NCBI GenBank assembly: GCA_963975425.1
Contig: CAXBGS010000012.1
Location: forward strand, 1-64,000
Direction of reading: 5' to 3'
Length of the DNA stretch: 64,000 bases
From: CAXBGS01 sp963975425
GTDB lineage: Bacteria > Planctomycetota > Planctomycetia > Pirellulales > Pirellulaceae
This document shows, one piece after another, positions 23,255 to 31,510 of the stretch. The position numbers were made by a program, and so were the translations under genes. Positions within the stretch are counted from its first letter, which is position 1. Every line of letters starts with the position of its first letter. The notes under the pieces are model-generated. The model saw only the letters and a list, made by a program, of their open reading frames with translations. It searched no databases and was not told where the DNA came from.

Positions 23255-25978
23255 ATGAGTGATGCCCGCCCTCGCTTCCCACCTCTAGTGCCCACCCTCC
23301 TGATCAGCCTTGCCGTCGTCACGTCGGCAGCAGGTGACGATGCTTACGTGAACGACGTGCGACCGTTGCTGCAGTCGAAATGCGTGCCCTGCCACGGGTC
23401 TTTACGAGCAGAAGCCGACCTACGACTCGACGCAGGGCAGCTAATTCATGATGCAGGGGTAATCAACGCATCGCATCCCGAGTCGAGTTTTTTACTTGAG
23501 CGTGTCACGGCTGCCGATGATGAACGCATGCCTCCGGCGGACGAGGCGGACCGGTTAAGTCCTGCACAGATCCGCGTTCTGTCCGAATGGGTTCGATCGG
23601 GTGCTCGATGGCCCACGGATGAAAAGGTTCCCGATGGCCCGGATAAACATTGGGCTTATCAACCGATCGAGAGACCGCTTGTTCCGTCGGCTTCGAAACA
23701 CGGGAAGCAAACGCATCCGATTGACGCTTTCTTAGCAGTAAAACGCAGCGATGCGGGTATCGAAGCCGGACCGATGGCAGAGCGAACATTGCTCGTGCGG
23801 CGGATCTACCTCGATGTCCTCGGATTGCCTCCGACGCCGGCCCAGCAGCACGCCTTTATTTCTGGGCAACAGTCATGGAATGAGTTAGTCGATTCACTGC
23901 TTAGTGATCCAGCCTATGGTCAACGTTGGGGCCGTCACTGGATGGACGTTTGGCGATACAGCGATTGGGACGGATTCAAACAACAAGTCCGAGGCAGCCA
24001 GCGGCACATTTGGCGCTGGCGAGACTGGATCATTGAATCGCTGAACGACGACAAACCCTACGACCAAATGATCCTGGAAATGCTGGCGGGTGACGAGGTG
24101 GCACCTCAGGATCCGCTCGTCTGGCGCGCCACCGGTTTCTTGGTTCGCAATTTCCACTGGAACAATCGCAACATCTGGTTGGATGCAACCGTCGAACATA
24201 CGAGCAAAGCATTCCTCGCAATGACAATGGATTGCGCTCGCTGTCATGACCACAAGTACGATCCCATTTCGCAAATGGACTATTACAAATTGCGAGCCGT
24301 ATTCGAACCGCATCACGTCCGCACCGAACGTATTGCGGGTCAACCCAAGCTTGTCCTAGATGGCATTCCTCGCGTTTATGACGCCGACCTTGACGCTGCA
24401 ACCTTCTTGTATCACGGCGGTGATGAGAAACGTCCCGACAAAACGAATCCGATTGCACCGGCAGTCCCGGACAGATTTCATTTGCCATTGAATCCCGTGC
24501 CGGTCTCGCTGCCGTTGACAGCCAGAGTTCCCGACTTGCGCCCGTTCGTTGAAAAAGAGTCTCTCGCAGCGGCGGAAAACGCTTTGAGGAAAGCTGTTTC
24601 GAATGCATCAAAGTCAAAGACAGAGCTAGCCATCAAGGCGAGAGAGGTTGCCCGGAAAAATCTTGCCGCACTTCGAGCTCGTTGGCAAAGCGATCGCGCC
24701 ATCCACGAGTGCGAAAGCACGAATGCCAATCCCACATCCGGCCAACAATCCGATGGCGACCACCCGAAGCTGGCAGCCCTGCGCGACGCCGCGATCGCTG
24801 CCGAGCATGCGTGGCGCATCGCACAAGCAGAGGCAAAGGTCATTCAAACCAAGGCGGATTTCGCCGCAGTCAAAAAGGCAAATCCCGAGCCCGACCAAAA
24901 CCGCAAGGCCGAAATCCGAAAAGCAAACGTGGCGTTGAATAAAGCCATCAAGGAAGTCGACCAATTACGCGAGACGGCACCCAGCACGTACACGCCAGTT
25001 GTCAAAACCTTTCCGTCACAAAGCAGCGGACGTCGACTGGCATTAGCGAAATGGATCACACATCCGCAGAACCCTTTCACAGCGAGAGTCGCCGTCAATC
25101 ACATCTGGCTCCGCCACTTCGGTCAACCATTGGTCGAAAATGTGTTTGATTTCGGATTACGATCGCCTCGACCCAAGCATGATCAATTGCTGGATTGGTT
25201 GGCGGACGAACTGATTCAGTCACGATGGAGCATGAAGCATGTGCATCGCTTGATACTTTCCTCACACGCCTATCAACTGGCTCCACCGACCGCTCATCCC
25301 GATGCCAAGACCCAGCGGCAGCGTGATCCTGACAACGAATTCTATTGGCACTTCAAGCCGAGACGTCTCGAAGCCGAAATCGTGCGAGACAGTCTGCTGC
25401 ACGTCGCGGGGAATCTGGATCTCGCGCATGGAGGCCCCGAAATTGATTTTCAGAAGGGGGAAATCGAAACGCGGCGCAGTGTCTATTTCGGACACGCATA
25501 TGAAAAACAAATGACGATGCTGGTGACCTTTGACGCGGCCAATCCGACGGACTGTTATCGACGCAGCCCCAGTGTGATTCCGCAGCAAGCCCTGGCAATG
25601 TCAAACAGTCCGCTTGCGATCAGCCAGTCGCGGTCGCTCGGACGCCAATTGAATGCGCAATCCGATTCAGACACCCTTTTCATCAAATCTGCGTTTCGCA
25701 GCGTGTTAGCGCGAGCACCGACAGAAATGGAACTGCAGGCATGCGAAAGTTTTCTGGCCAACCAAACATCGAAACTGCAGCAATTACGACGCGTTGCGGT
25801 GCAAGGCAATGCCCCACAAGCCGGCGCAACTGAGGCCAGCACAGCACAGGCCAGCGCAGCAGAGACCAAACCAAACGCGACAGCGTCCGTCCCCGCGGCA
25901 GACGATCCGGCCGATCGAGCCAAAGAAAACTTGATCCATGTGCTGATCAACCACAATGATTTCGTAACGGTGCGTTAA
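23255..25978 (+). CDS. PSCyt1 / DUF1549 / DUF1553 (PSD1) family protein
   Basis: 907 residues. After a short signal-like start comes a cytochrome c-like domain with one heme motif CVPCH (Cys43, Cys46, His47) and a typical MPP axial-ligand region (ERMPPADE). DUF1549 follows (about 145-350), with WGRHWMDVWRYSD and the second motif CARCHDHKYDPI. A Lys/Ala/Glu-rich probably coiled insertion (about 430-570) separates it from DUF1553 (about 600-850), which contains NPFTARVAVNHIWLRHFG and LEAEIVRDSLL. This architecture is a planctomycete hallmark; its reaction is not established. It likely acts in the periplasm with the DUF1501 protein, whose ATG overlaps its stop by one base. Near 25834-25863 a 15-bp in-frame duplication encodes repeated ASAxA steps. 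Confidence 0.93.
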   Translation: MSDARPRFPPLVPTLLISLAVVTSAAGDDAYVNDVRPLLQSKCVPCHGSLRAEADLRLDAGQLIHDAGVINASHPESSFLLERVTAADDERMPPADEADRLSPAQIRVLSEWVRSGARWPTDEKVPDGPDKHWAYQPIERPLVPSASKHGKQTHPIDAFLAVKRSDAGIEAGPMAERTLLVRRIYLDVLGLPPTPAQQHAFISGQQSWNELVDSLLSDPAYGQRWGRHWMDVWRYSDWDGFKQQVRGSQRHIWRWRDWIIESLNDDKPYDQMILEMLAGDEVAPQDPLVWRATGFLVRNFHWNNRNIWLDATVEHTSKAFLAMTMDCARCHDHKYDPISQMDYYKLRAVFEPHHVRTERIAGQPKLVLDGIPRVYDADLDAATFLYHGGDEKRPDKTNPIAPAVPDRFHLPLNPVPVSLPLTARVPDLRPFVEKESLAAAENALRKAVSNASKSKTELAIKAREVARKNLAALRARWQSDRAIHECESTNANPTSGQQSDGDHPKLAALRDAAIAAEHAWRIAQAEAKVIQTKADFAAVKKANPEPDQNRKAEIRKANVALNKAIKEVDQLRETAPSTYTPVVKTFPSQSSGRRLALAKWITHPQNPFTARVAVNHIWLRHFGQPLVENVFDFGLRSPRPKHDQLLDWLADELIQSRWSMKHVHRLILSSHAYQLAPPTAHPDAKTQRQRDPDNEFYWHFKPRRLEAEIVRDSLLHVAGNLDLAHGGPEIDFQKGEIETRRSVYFGHAYEKQMTMLVTFDAANPTDCYRRSPSVIPQQALAMSNSPLAISQSRSLGRQLNAQSDSDTLFIKSAFRSVLARAPTEMELQACESFLANQTSKLQQLRRVAVQGNAPQAGATEASTAQASAAETKPNATASVPAADDPADRAKENLIHVLINHNDFVTVR

Positions 25979-27417
25979 TGAGCTATTCACCGATTCAACG
26001 TCGACAATTTCTGCAACACATGGGAATGGGTTTCGGAAGCCTTGCGGCGACTGCGATGCTGCAAAACGAAATCGCATCGGCCGCACCGATCGCCCGCGCC
26101 GCCGCAAAAGCCAAGAGCGTGATTTGGTTGTTCATGATCGGCGGCGCCAGTCACATGGAAACCTTTGATCCCAAGCCAATGCTTAGCAAGCTGGCGGGAA
26201 AAACCATTGAAGAGACACCCTATGCCGATGTCTTGAAATCGCCCTTCTTGGAGAACGAACGTGTTGTCGCTTTCGATCCGAACAATGGATTCATTCGCAA
26301 CGAGTGCTATCCGCTGCAGGTCGGATTTCGACGTCGTGGGAATAGCGGATTGGAAATCAGTGATTGGTTTCCGCACTTGGGCGATTGCGCCGACGACCTT
26401 TGCTTGATCCGATCGATGTGGACCGAAGATAGCAATCACGGTGCGCAGCTGCAGTTCCACACCGGTCGCCATCGCGTTGATGGTTTTTTCCCGACAATTG
26501 GTGCTTGGGCCAACTATGGCCTTGGTTCACTGAACGATAATTTGCCGCAGTTTATCGTTATGGGCAAACCGGTCGCCGACTGCTGCGGCGGTCGTGAATG
26601 CCACCGCGCAAATTACCTGGGACCGCGTTACGACGGCGTCCCGCTCAACATCGACCCCGCTTCACCGCTGCCTTATGCCAGCCCCGTCGCAGGCGTGCAT
26701 GCGAAAGAGCAAACCGGACAGTTTGAATTGCTGCGGGAACTGCACCAAATCACATCGTCGGTGCATCCCAACGATGCAGAACTCGAAGCACGAATGGAGT
26801 CTTATGAATTGGCGTTTCGAATGCAGACGGCGGTTCCCGACGTGGTCCGATTCAACGATGAAAGCCAAGCCACGCAAGACATGTATGGCCTGGGCCAAAA
26901 GGAAACGAATACGTTCGGTATGCAAATGCTAACGGCCCGGCGCCTCGTCGAGCGTGGCGTACGTTTTGTCCAGGTTTACCACGGCAGCAACGGAGGCGCC
27001 GGACAATGGGACAGCCACAAAGGCCTGAAAAACAGTCACACGCGGCTCTGCAAAGAGACCGATCAACCGATCGCGGCGCTGCTAAAAGATTTGAAACAAC
27101 GTGGCCTGCTCGATGAAACGCTGGTCGTCTGGGCGACCGAGTTTGGACGGACTCCCGGCAGTCAGCACGGCAATGGTCGCGACCATCATCCGTACGGCTT
27201 CAGCGTATGGATGGCCGGAGGCGGCATCCGAGGTGGCGTGGCGCACGGCGCGACCGACGAACTGGGTTTTCATGCCGTCGAAAATCGACATTATGTTTCG
27301 GACATTCACGCGACCGTCCTGAATCAGCTCGGACTCGACCCCAAGTCATTGGCAATCCCCGGACGCAAGAGACTCGAGAAAGAAATCGGCGAAGTGATCG
27401 ATGACATCATCGCATGA
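25978..27417 (+). CDS. Tat-exported DUF1501 family protein
   Basis: 479 residues. The N-terminus RRQFLQHMGMGFGSLAATAM looks like a twin-arginine export signal. The fold is alkaline-phosphatase/sulfatase-like: FMIGGASHMETFDPKP near the start, then VWATEFGRTPGSQHGNGRDHH near the end, which carries the metal-binding His/Asp cluster. DUF1501 proteins accompany DUF1549/DUF1553 proteins across planctomycetes, but their substrate is not known. The start codon overlaps the stop of the preceding PSD1 gene (TAATG), so translation is probably coupled. No lipobox is present, and the C-terminus is complete. Confidence 0.92.
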   Translation: MSYSPIQRRQFLQHMGMGFGSLAATAMLQNEIASAAPIARAAAKAKSVIWLFMIGGASHMETFDPKPMLSKLAGKTIEETPYADVLKSPFLENERVVAFDPNNGFIRNECYPLQVGFRRRGNSGLEISDWFPHLGDCADDLCLIRSMWTEDSNHGAQLQFHTGRHRVDGFFPTIGAWANYGLGSLNDNLPQFIVMGKPVADCCGGRECHRANYLGPRYDGVPLNIDPASPLPYASPVAGVHAKEQTGQFELLRELHQITSSVHPNDAELEARMESYELAFRMQTAVPDVVRFNDESQATQDMYGLGQKETNTFGMQMLTARRLVERGVRFVQVYHGSNGGAGQWDSHKGLKNSHTRLCKETDQPIAALLKDLKQRGLLDETLVVWATEFGRTPGSQHGNGRDHHPYGFSVWMAGGGIRGGVAHGATDELGFHAVENRHYVSDIHATVLNQLGLDPKSLAIPGRKRLEKEIGEVIDDIIA

Positions 27418-27814
27418 TGTTCGGCAAGAATCTCGCTGAACAACTCTTCGCGTAATACCTCGCAAGCTGCGGGGACAATGCCACAGCAGCAGATCCACTT
27501 GATCGCACAACCTGGTTGGACGGTTCGCAGGAAACTTGGCTCCGAAACTTGTATCCATACACACCGAATCGATCTCCAACGACGTTTCCGTTGCCCACCG
27601 TTGGTGTACCGCCTTGAGGCGGACGCTCATAAAACTTTAGGCGGACGCTCTTAGGACGAGCGTTTTCGGCAGCGCAGGTGGCTGACGCCGAGACACCAAC
27701 GACTTGCTTGTGCGGTTCGTACCTGAAACTTTTGTTTGCTCTTGGACAACCCATTGCCTTATCCTGACAGGTTCCGATTTCTTGTTTCAATTCCTTATTC
27801 CGGGAACACCGAAA
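27418..27814. other. Intergenic stretch with a 12-bp direct repeat
   Basis: About 400 bp without a gene. The sequence AGGCGGACGCTC occurs at 27617 and again at 27639, 22 bp apart. The first copy overlaps a small hairpin CCGCCTTGAGGCGG. A minus-strand frame over the region has no family resemblance. Confidence 0.4.
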
Positions 27815-28327
27815 ATGGTCCAGTTAAGCAGCGGCATATTGGGTTTTGCGATGGTGCTGGTGGTATTTCCAGTGGTCGGGGTTGCTGAAGCCGTGGAAGA
27901 CAAAGCGACCACACAAGATCGCAAGCGAATCGAAGGGACCTGGACCGTTGCGGCACTCACGACCAACGGTGGCAAAGCGAAAAAGCAGGACTTAGAGAAA
28001 CTGCGAGTGATCAACGACGGGGACGGCAACTGGACCCTGTTGAGCGAAGACAAGATGATTAGCAAAGGCACCAGTACGCTCGATCCTAGAAAAAAGCCCA
28101 AGGCGATTGACTTCACGGTGACCGAGGGCGAGGGCACTGGCAAGCAATATCGCGGGATTTACAAAATCGGAAAGAAGAATCGCAGAATGTGCTTCGCTCC
28201 ATCCGAGCAAGATCGTCCTAATGAGTTTCGCTCGAAACCCGGCAGCAATCACATTTTGGTCGTGTACGAGCGGCTCGCATCCGCCGCAAATGAGACGCCC
28301 AAGGACATCTCTGCGTCTGAGCAATGA
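27815..28327 (+). CDS. TIGR03067-type planctomycete exported protein
   Basis: 170 residues from the ATG at 27815; an upstream extension to 27704 is in frame but lacks a ribosome site. A hydrophobic signal (GILGFAMVLVVFPVVGVAEA) precedes a domain with RIEGTWTVAALTTNGG, STLDPRKKPKAIDFTVTEG, YRGIYKIG and MCFAPSEQDRPNEF. These match the conserved blocks of the TIGR03067 family, a beta-rich domain nearly limited to planctomycetes and found in many copies per genome. Function is unknown; secretion is inferred from the signal. It converges with the SGNH hydrolase gene 33 bp away. Confidence 0.85.
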   Translation: MVQLSSGILGFAMVLVVFPVVGVAEAVEDKATTQDRKRIEGTWTVAALTTNGGKAKKQDLEKLRVINDGDGNWTLLSEDKMISKGTSTLDPRKKPKAIDFTVTEGEGTGKQYRGIYKIGKKNRRMCFAPSEQDRPNEFRSKPGSNHILVVYERLASAANETPKDISASEQ

Positions 28328-28360
28328 GATCACTCGGCATCGAGAAACAAACCCGTGCCG

Positions 28361-29530
28361 CTACTTCCCCATCGCTTCGCGTAACACGGGCTCGAAAATT
28401 TCGGCCTGTCGCATGAATCCTAAATCGCTAGCGTGAGAACCATCGGTCGCACCATCACCATCGGTGCCGTACAGGGCATCACCGGGAATGTAATACAGAT
28501 GGGCGACCGATTCTGATTTCAGCGTTTGGTACGCTTTCCTTAGTGCCGCATGGTTGGCGGTATGATGCGCATCACGAGCGGGCATGATCCAACTGTTTGT
28601 ATTGCGACGGTCTTCGACCAGAACGATCGGAGTCTCCGGTTTTTGCTGTCGAATCTGTTTCACCAACGGCACACATTTCTCCGACACCATCTTTGCATTC
28701 ATGTTTGGCAGGCAATCGATGACATACACGGCCGCATCAATCTGTGTCAGATAATCGCCGACGGCCGCGTCCATTTTACCGTTACCAGAGAACCCTAGAT
28801 TGACGACAGGCATGTCGAACCATCGCCCCAGAATTGCTGTATGAACCATCCCTGGACGGCTCGCGCACGCACCGTGAGTGATGCTGGTTCCGTAGAACAC
28901 GATCGGCTTGGGACGCGGACTGAGCGTTTGGAAATTGCTTTCCGGCGAGACCCCGATACTCAGAAACTCGACACCGTTGTACAGGGGCAGGTACGCCGCG
29001 AATTCGCGAAATCCGTCCGCCAATCCGCTGACAAGTTGAACCTTAACCTCTTGCGAGTTCGGTTTCGTCACTTGCACCCAGCGCCACTTGCCCTTTTCGT
29101 CGCGTGCATAGAGATCGATGCCACTGACGCCGGTTGCCGGCATGTGTGGCATCGCAAGGTTGGCATCCATCAACTTGTAATGAACATGAATCGCGGTGGC
29201 ATCGGTTTTGAAACGAACCATCATGCCAGCCGAATCGCGACTCAGACTCCAAACTCGGTCCGTTACTTTTCCATCGGCACTGCCGGGGAATCGATCGAAC
29301 CAACGCTGACGATCTTGATCAGGCAGAATGCGACCTTCGACACCCCACGTTGTTACATCATGCCAGACCAGCCCGTCATCAGCCTTCTTCGCGTCGGCCA
29401 TCTCAGGGTCAAGCTTGCCGATCGACGGTGTCACTTGCGTCGGGCGTTCTTTCAGCGTCGCAGTATTTTGGGCCGCAACGGGTGCTAGGCACGCCAGGAA
29501 CATCAAAGCGAATGGCAGGATGTGATTCAT
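28361..29530 (-). CDS. Secreted SGNH/GDSL-type hydrolase
   Basis: 389 residues from the ATG at 29530, with signal peptide MNHILPFALMFLACLAPVAA. An N-terminal beta-sandwich (about 50-200) precedes the SGNH domain. Block I is FYGTSITHGACAS, with the catalytic Ser near 216; block II is the GFSGNG glycine and block III the LPNMN asparagine. The Asp-x-x-His pair is DGSHASDLG near the C-terminus. Two-domain SGNH proteins of this kind act as carbohydrate esterases, often deacetylating polysaccharides. With sulfatases close by, a role in processing decorated algal glycans is plausible. The frame opens upstream to 29686, but that part lacks coding character. Confidence 0.85.
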   Translation of the reverse strand: MNHILPFALMFLACLAPVAAQNTATLKERPTQVTPSIGKLDPEMADAKKADDGLVWHDVTTWGVEGRILPDQDRQRWFDRFPGSADGKVTDRVWSLSRDSAGMMVRFKTDATAIHVHYKLMDANLAMPHMPATGVSGIDLYARDEKGKWRWVQVTKPNSQEVKVQLVSGLADGFREFAAYLPLYNGVEFLSIGVSPESNFQTLSPRPKPIVFYGTSITHGACASRPGMVHTAILGRWFDMPVVNLGFSGNGKMDAAVGDYLTQIDAAVYVIDCLPNMNAKMVSEKCVPLVKQIRQQKPETPIVLVEDRRNTNSWIMPARDAHHTANHAALRKAYQTLKSESVAHLYYIPGDALYGTDGDGATDGSHASDLGFMRQAEIFEPVLREAMGK

Positions 29531-30260
29531 GTTTTCTCGTCGATGCAGGGTGAGGGGGGAGATCATGGCAAACCAAATTGTAACAGCCACCACGGCACCA
29601 CTTGGCAAGTTCCTCAAACTTCGCACGGCGAATTCGATACTGGTCCCAATCCCGGGAATCAAAGTACCGCGATGAATATTGGTCAACGGGAAACCCTTTC
29701 GATTCCATCATGTGACTGAGTCGGTACCGATACCAGTGTTGGCAACACGAAACGGATTTCGACATACCCAACACGTTGCAATACAGATCTCCAGCCGGAC
29801 CAGTTGGCATCAGGAATGTCGGCATCTAATCTCGTCGCAAGTCCACATCCGGCCGGTCGCCGGTTTCGGTTCGATTGCCGACGAGGCAGTAAAACGCGTG
29901 GCTTTCATCCGCTGCGCATCAAGTAGCGTCCTGCTCGCCTTTTGTGGAAGAGCAACGTCTAACGGCGCTTCCAACTCGGTACCGTCCACGGCCACCGTGG
30001 GACGGGAAAATTTGTCTTGGATTCCCGTTGGTGCATGAGCGATGTTTTGTTCAGACTTTCGACGGTCTCACAAAAAACGGGCTCACCGGATTCGAAGTAG
30101 TTTCCGATCGGCGATTCTTGCACTAGCCTCGAGCGATGCGACATCATCTGGCAAAGTATTCGCGGAACGCCAAAGGGCGTTCTTCGGCTCCAACCCGGCA
30201 AATCGTTTGCACCGGGTTGCCGAGGTCGATCTTGCCATTGGCGATGTCAGACGAGTCATT
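29531..30260. other. Long intergenic region, possible gene remnant
   Basis: About 730 bp between two minus-strand genes. Several short minus-strand frames have protein-like patches, for example TVAVDGTELEAPLDVALPQ (near 29995-29930) and FDSRDWDQYRIRRAKFEEL (near 29665-29600). They lie in different frames with no start or partner. It could be a decayed gene. I cannot name a family. Confidence 0.3.
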
Positions 30261-31466
30261 CTATTTCGGCGGATCGACCAGATCGGCGATCGCCACCGCC
30301 GTCTCCATCAAACTCATTCGCTGCAGATTGGCCATGATAGCCACGCATTTGCCGGAATCCGGGTACAGCAACAAGGTGGTTGATGTTCCCGACTGGGCGC
30401 CGCCATGCCAGACGGCTCTGTGTCCCGACTTGAGTCCGACGCTCCAGCCCAACCCATAGCTTGTCTGGTTTCCATCTGACGTGCTCTGTCGAGTCCACAT
30501 CTCATCCAGCGTGCTATCCTTTAGCAGGCTGCCTTGATTCAAGGCGACAGCGAATCGCACCAGGTCCGGCGCCGTCGATAATAAACCGCCGCCGGGAATC
30601 TTCATGCTCGTATCGTGCAGCGTTGAATTGTACAACGTGCCTTCGACGAAATTGTGACCCTCAGGTGCCATCGTCAACAAAGACTTTGTGGCGCGAAAAT
30701 AGCCACGCGATCGATTGGGAATCACGGCAAACACATCATCGGCGACGGTGTGCTTCATGCCGGCTGGTTTCAGAACCTTCTCGGACAGCAAGTCCATAAA
30801 ACTCGCTTCCCCTGCGGCCTCCGCGACCGACCCCAACAGATTGTAACCAAACGATGAATAGCGATATTTCGTTCCGGGCTCATGCACCAAGGGATCGTCC
30901 GCGAACGTTCTCAGCGCGGAATCCAAACTAAAGAAATGTTTCGTCGACGAGGATTCTGCCGTCGACTTGTAATGTCGAACGCCGCCAAGATGTCCGAGCA
31001 ACTGACGACTGGTAACGGGCCATCTTTTTTCTGGAAACTCCGGCACGTACTCTTGAACGCCTTGATCGATATCCAACTTGCCTTCTTCCATCAACGACAA
31101 CACAACGGCTGCCGTCATCGGCTTGGCAATCGAAGCAGTCCGATATCGAGTCATTTCGGTCGCCGGGACGGAATGCTCGACATCAGCGAACCCGAATCCG
31201 TTCGCATACACAAGTTCGTTGTTGCGGGCTATTGCAATCGACATCCCCGGCACGTCGTGCTTCTGCATAAAAAGCTGGACGACTTGATCAAACGGATCCG
31301 TTGGTTTTTGTTCGGCTATGCCTTTTGATAAGTCTTTTTCCTGCGATAAAACGGTGCCGCGGATAAAAAACAATGAGACGATGACCGCGGCAATCGCACT
31401 TGCTGTGGCTCTTGGGGCCCCGTGACCAACCAACGATGCCACAGAATTATTCTTGAAGTACTTCAT
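30261..31466 (-). CDS. Serine hydrolase of the beta-lactamase class C / DD-peptidase fold
   Basis: 401 residues from the ATG at 31466. A hydrophobic stretch (ATASAIAAVIVSLFFI, about 20-36) acts as signal or anchor. The catalytic Ser112-Ile-Ala-Lys115 is in YRTASIAKPMT, the second motif is FGYNLLG (Tyr-x-Asn), and the third is VWHGGAQSG (His-Gly-Gly). The set fits class C-like serine hydrolases, including D-aminopeptidases, DD-carboxypeptidases and esterases, not a specific beta-lactamase. It should work in the periplasm. It lies 44 bp after the beta-lactamase/D-aminoacylase fusion gene and is the last gene of the proposed D-amino-acid cluster, where a D-peptidase role would fit. Confidence 0.88.
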   Translation of the reverse strand: MKYFKNNSVASLVGHGAPRATASAIAAVIVSLFFIRGTVLSQEKDLSKGIAEQKPTDPFDQVVQLFMQKHDVPGMSIAIARNNELVYANGFGFADVEHSVPATEMTRYRTASIAKPMTAAVVLSLMEEGKLDIDQGVQEYVPEFPEKRWPVTSRQLLGHLGGVRHYKSTAESSSTKHFFSLDSALRTFADDPLVHEPGTKYRYSSFGYNLLGSVAEAAGEASFMDLLSEKVLKPAGMKHTVADDVFAVIPNRSRGYFRATKSLLTMAPEGHNFVEGTLYNSTLHDTSMKIPGGGLLSTAPDLVRFAVALNQGSLLKDSTLDEMWTRQSTSDGNQTSYGLGWSVGLKSGHRAVWHGGAQSGTSTTLLLYPDSGKCVAIMANLQRMSLMETAVAIADLVDPPK

Positions 31467-31510
31467 AGGGAAATTCTTACATCTAGATATTGAACCGCGA
31501 ATTCTCTGAC

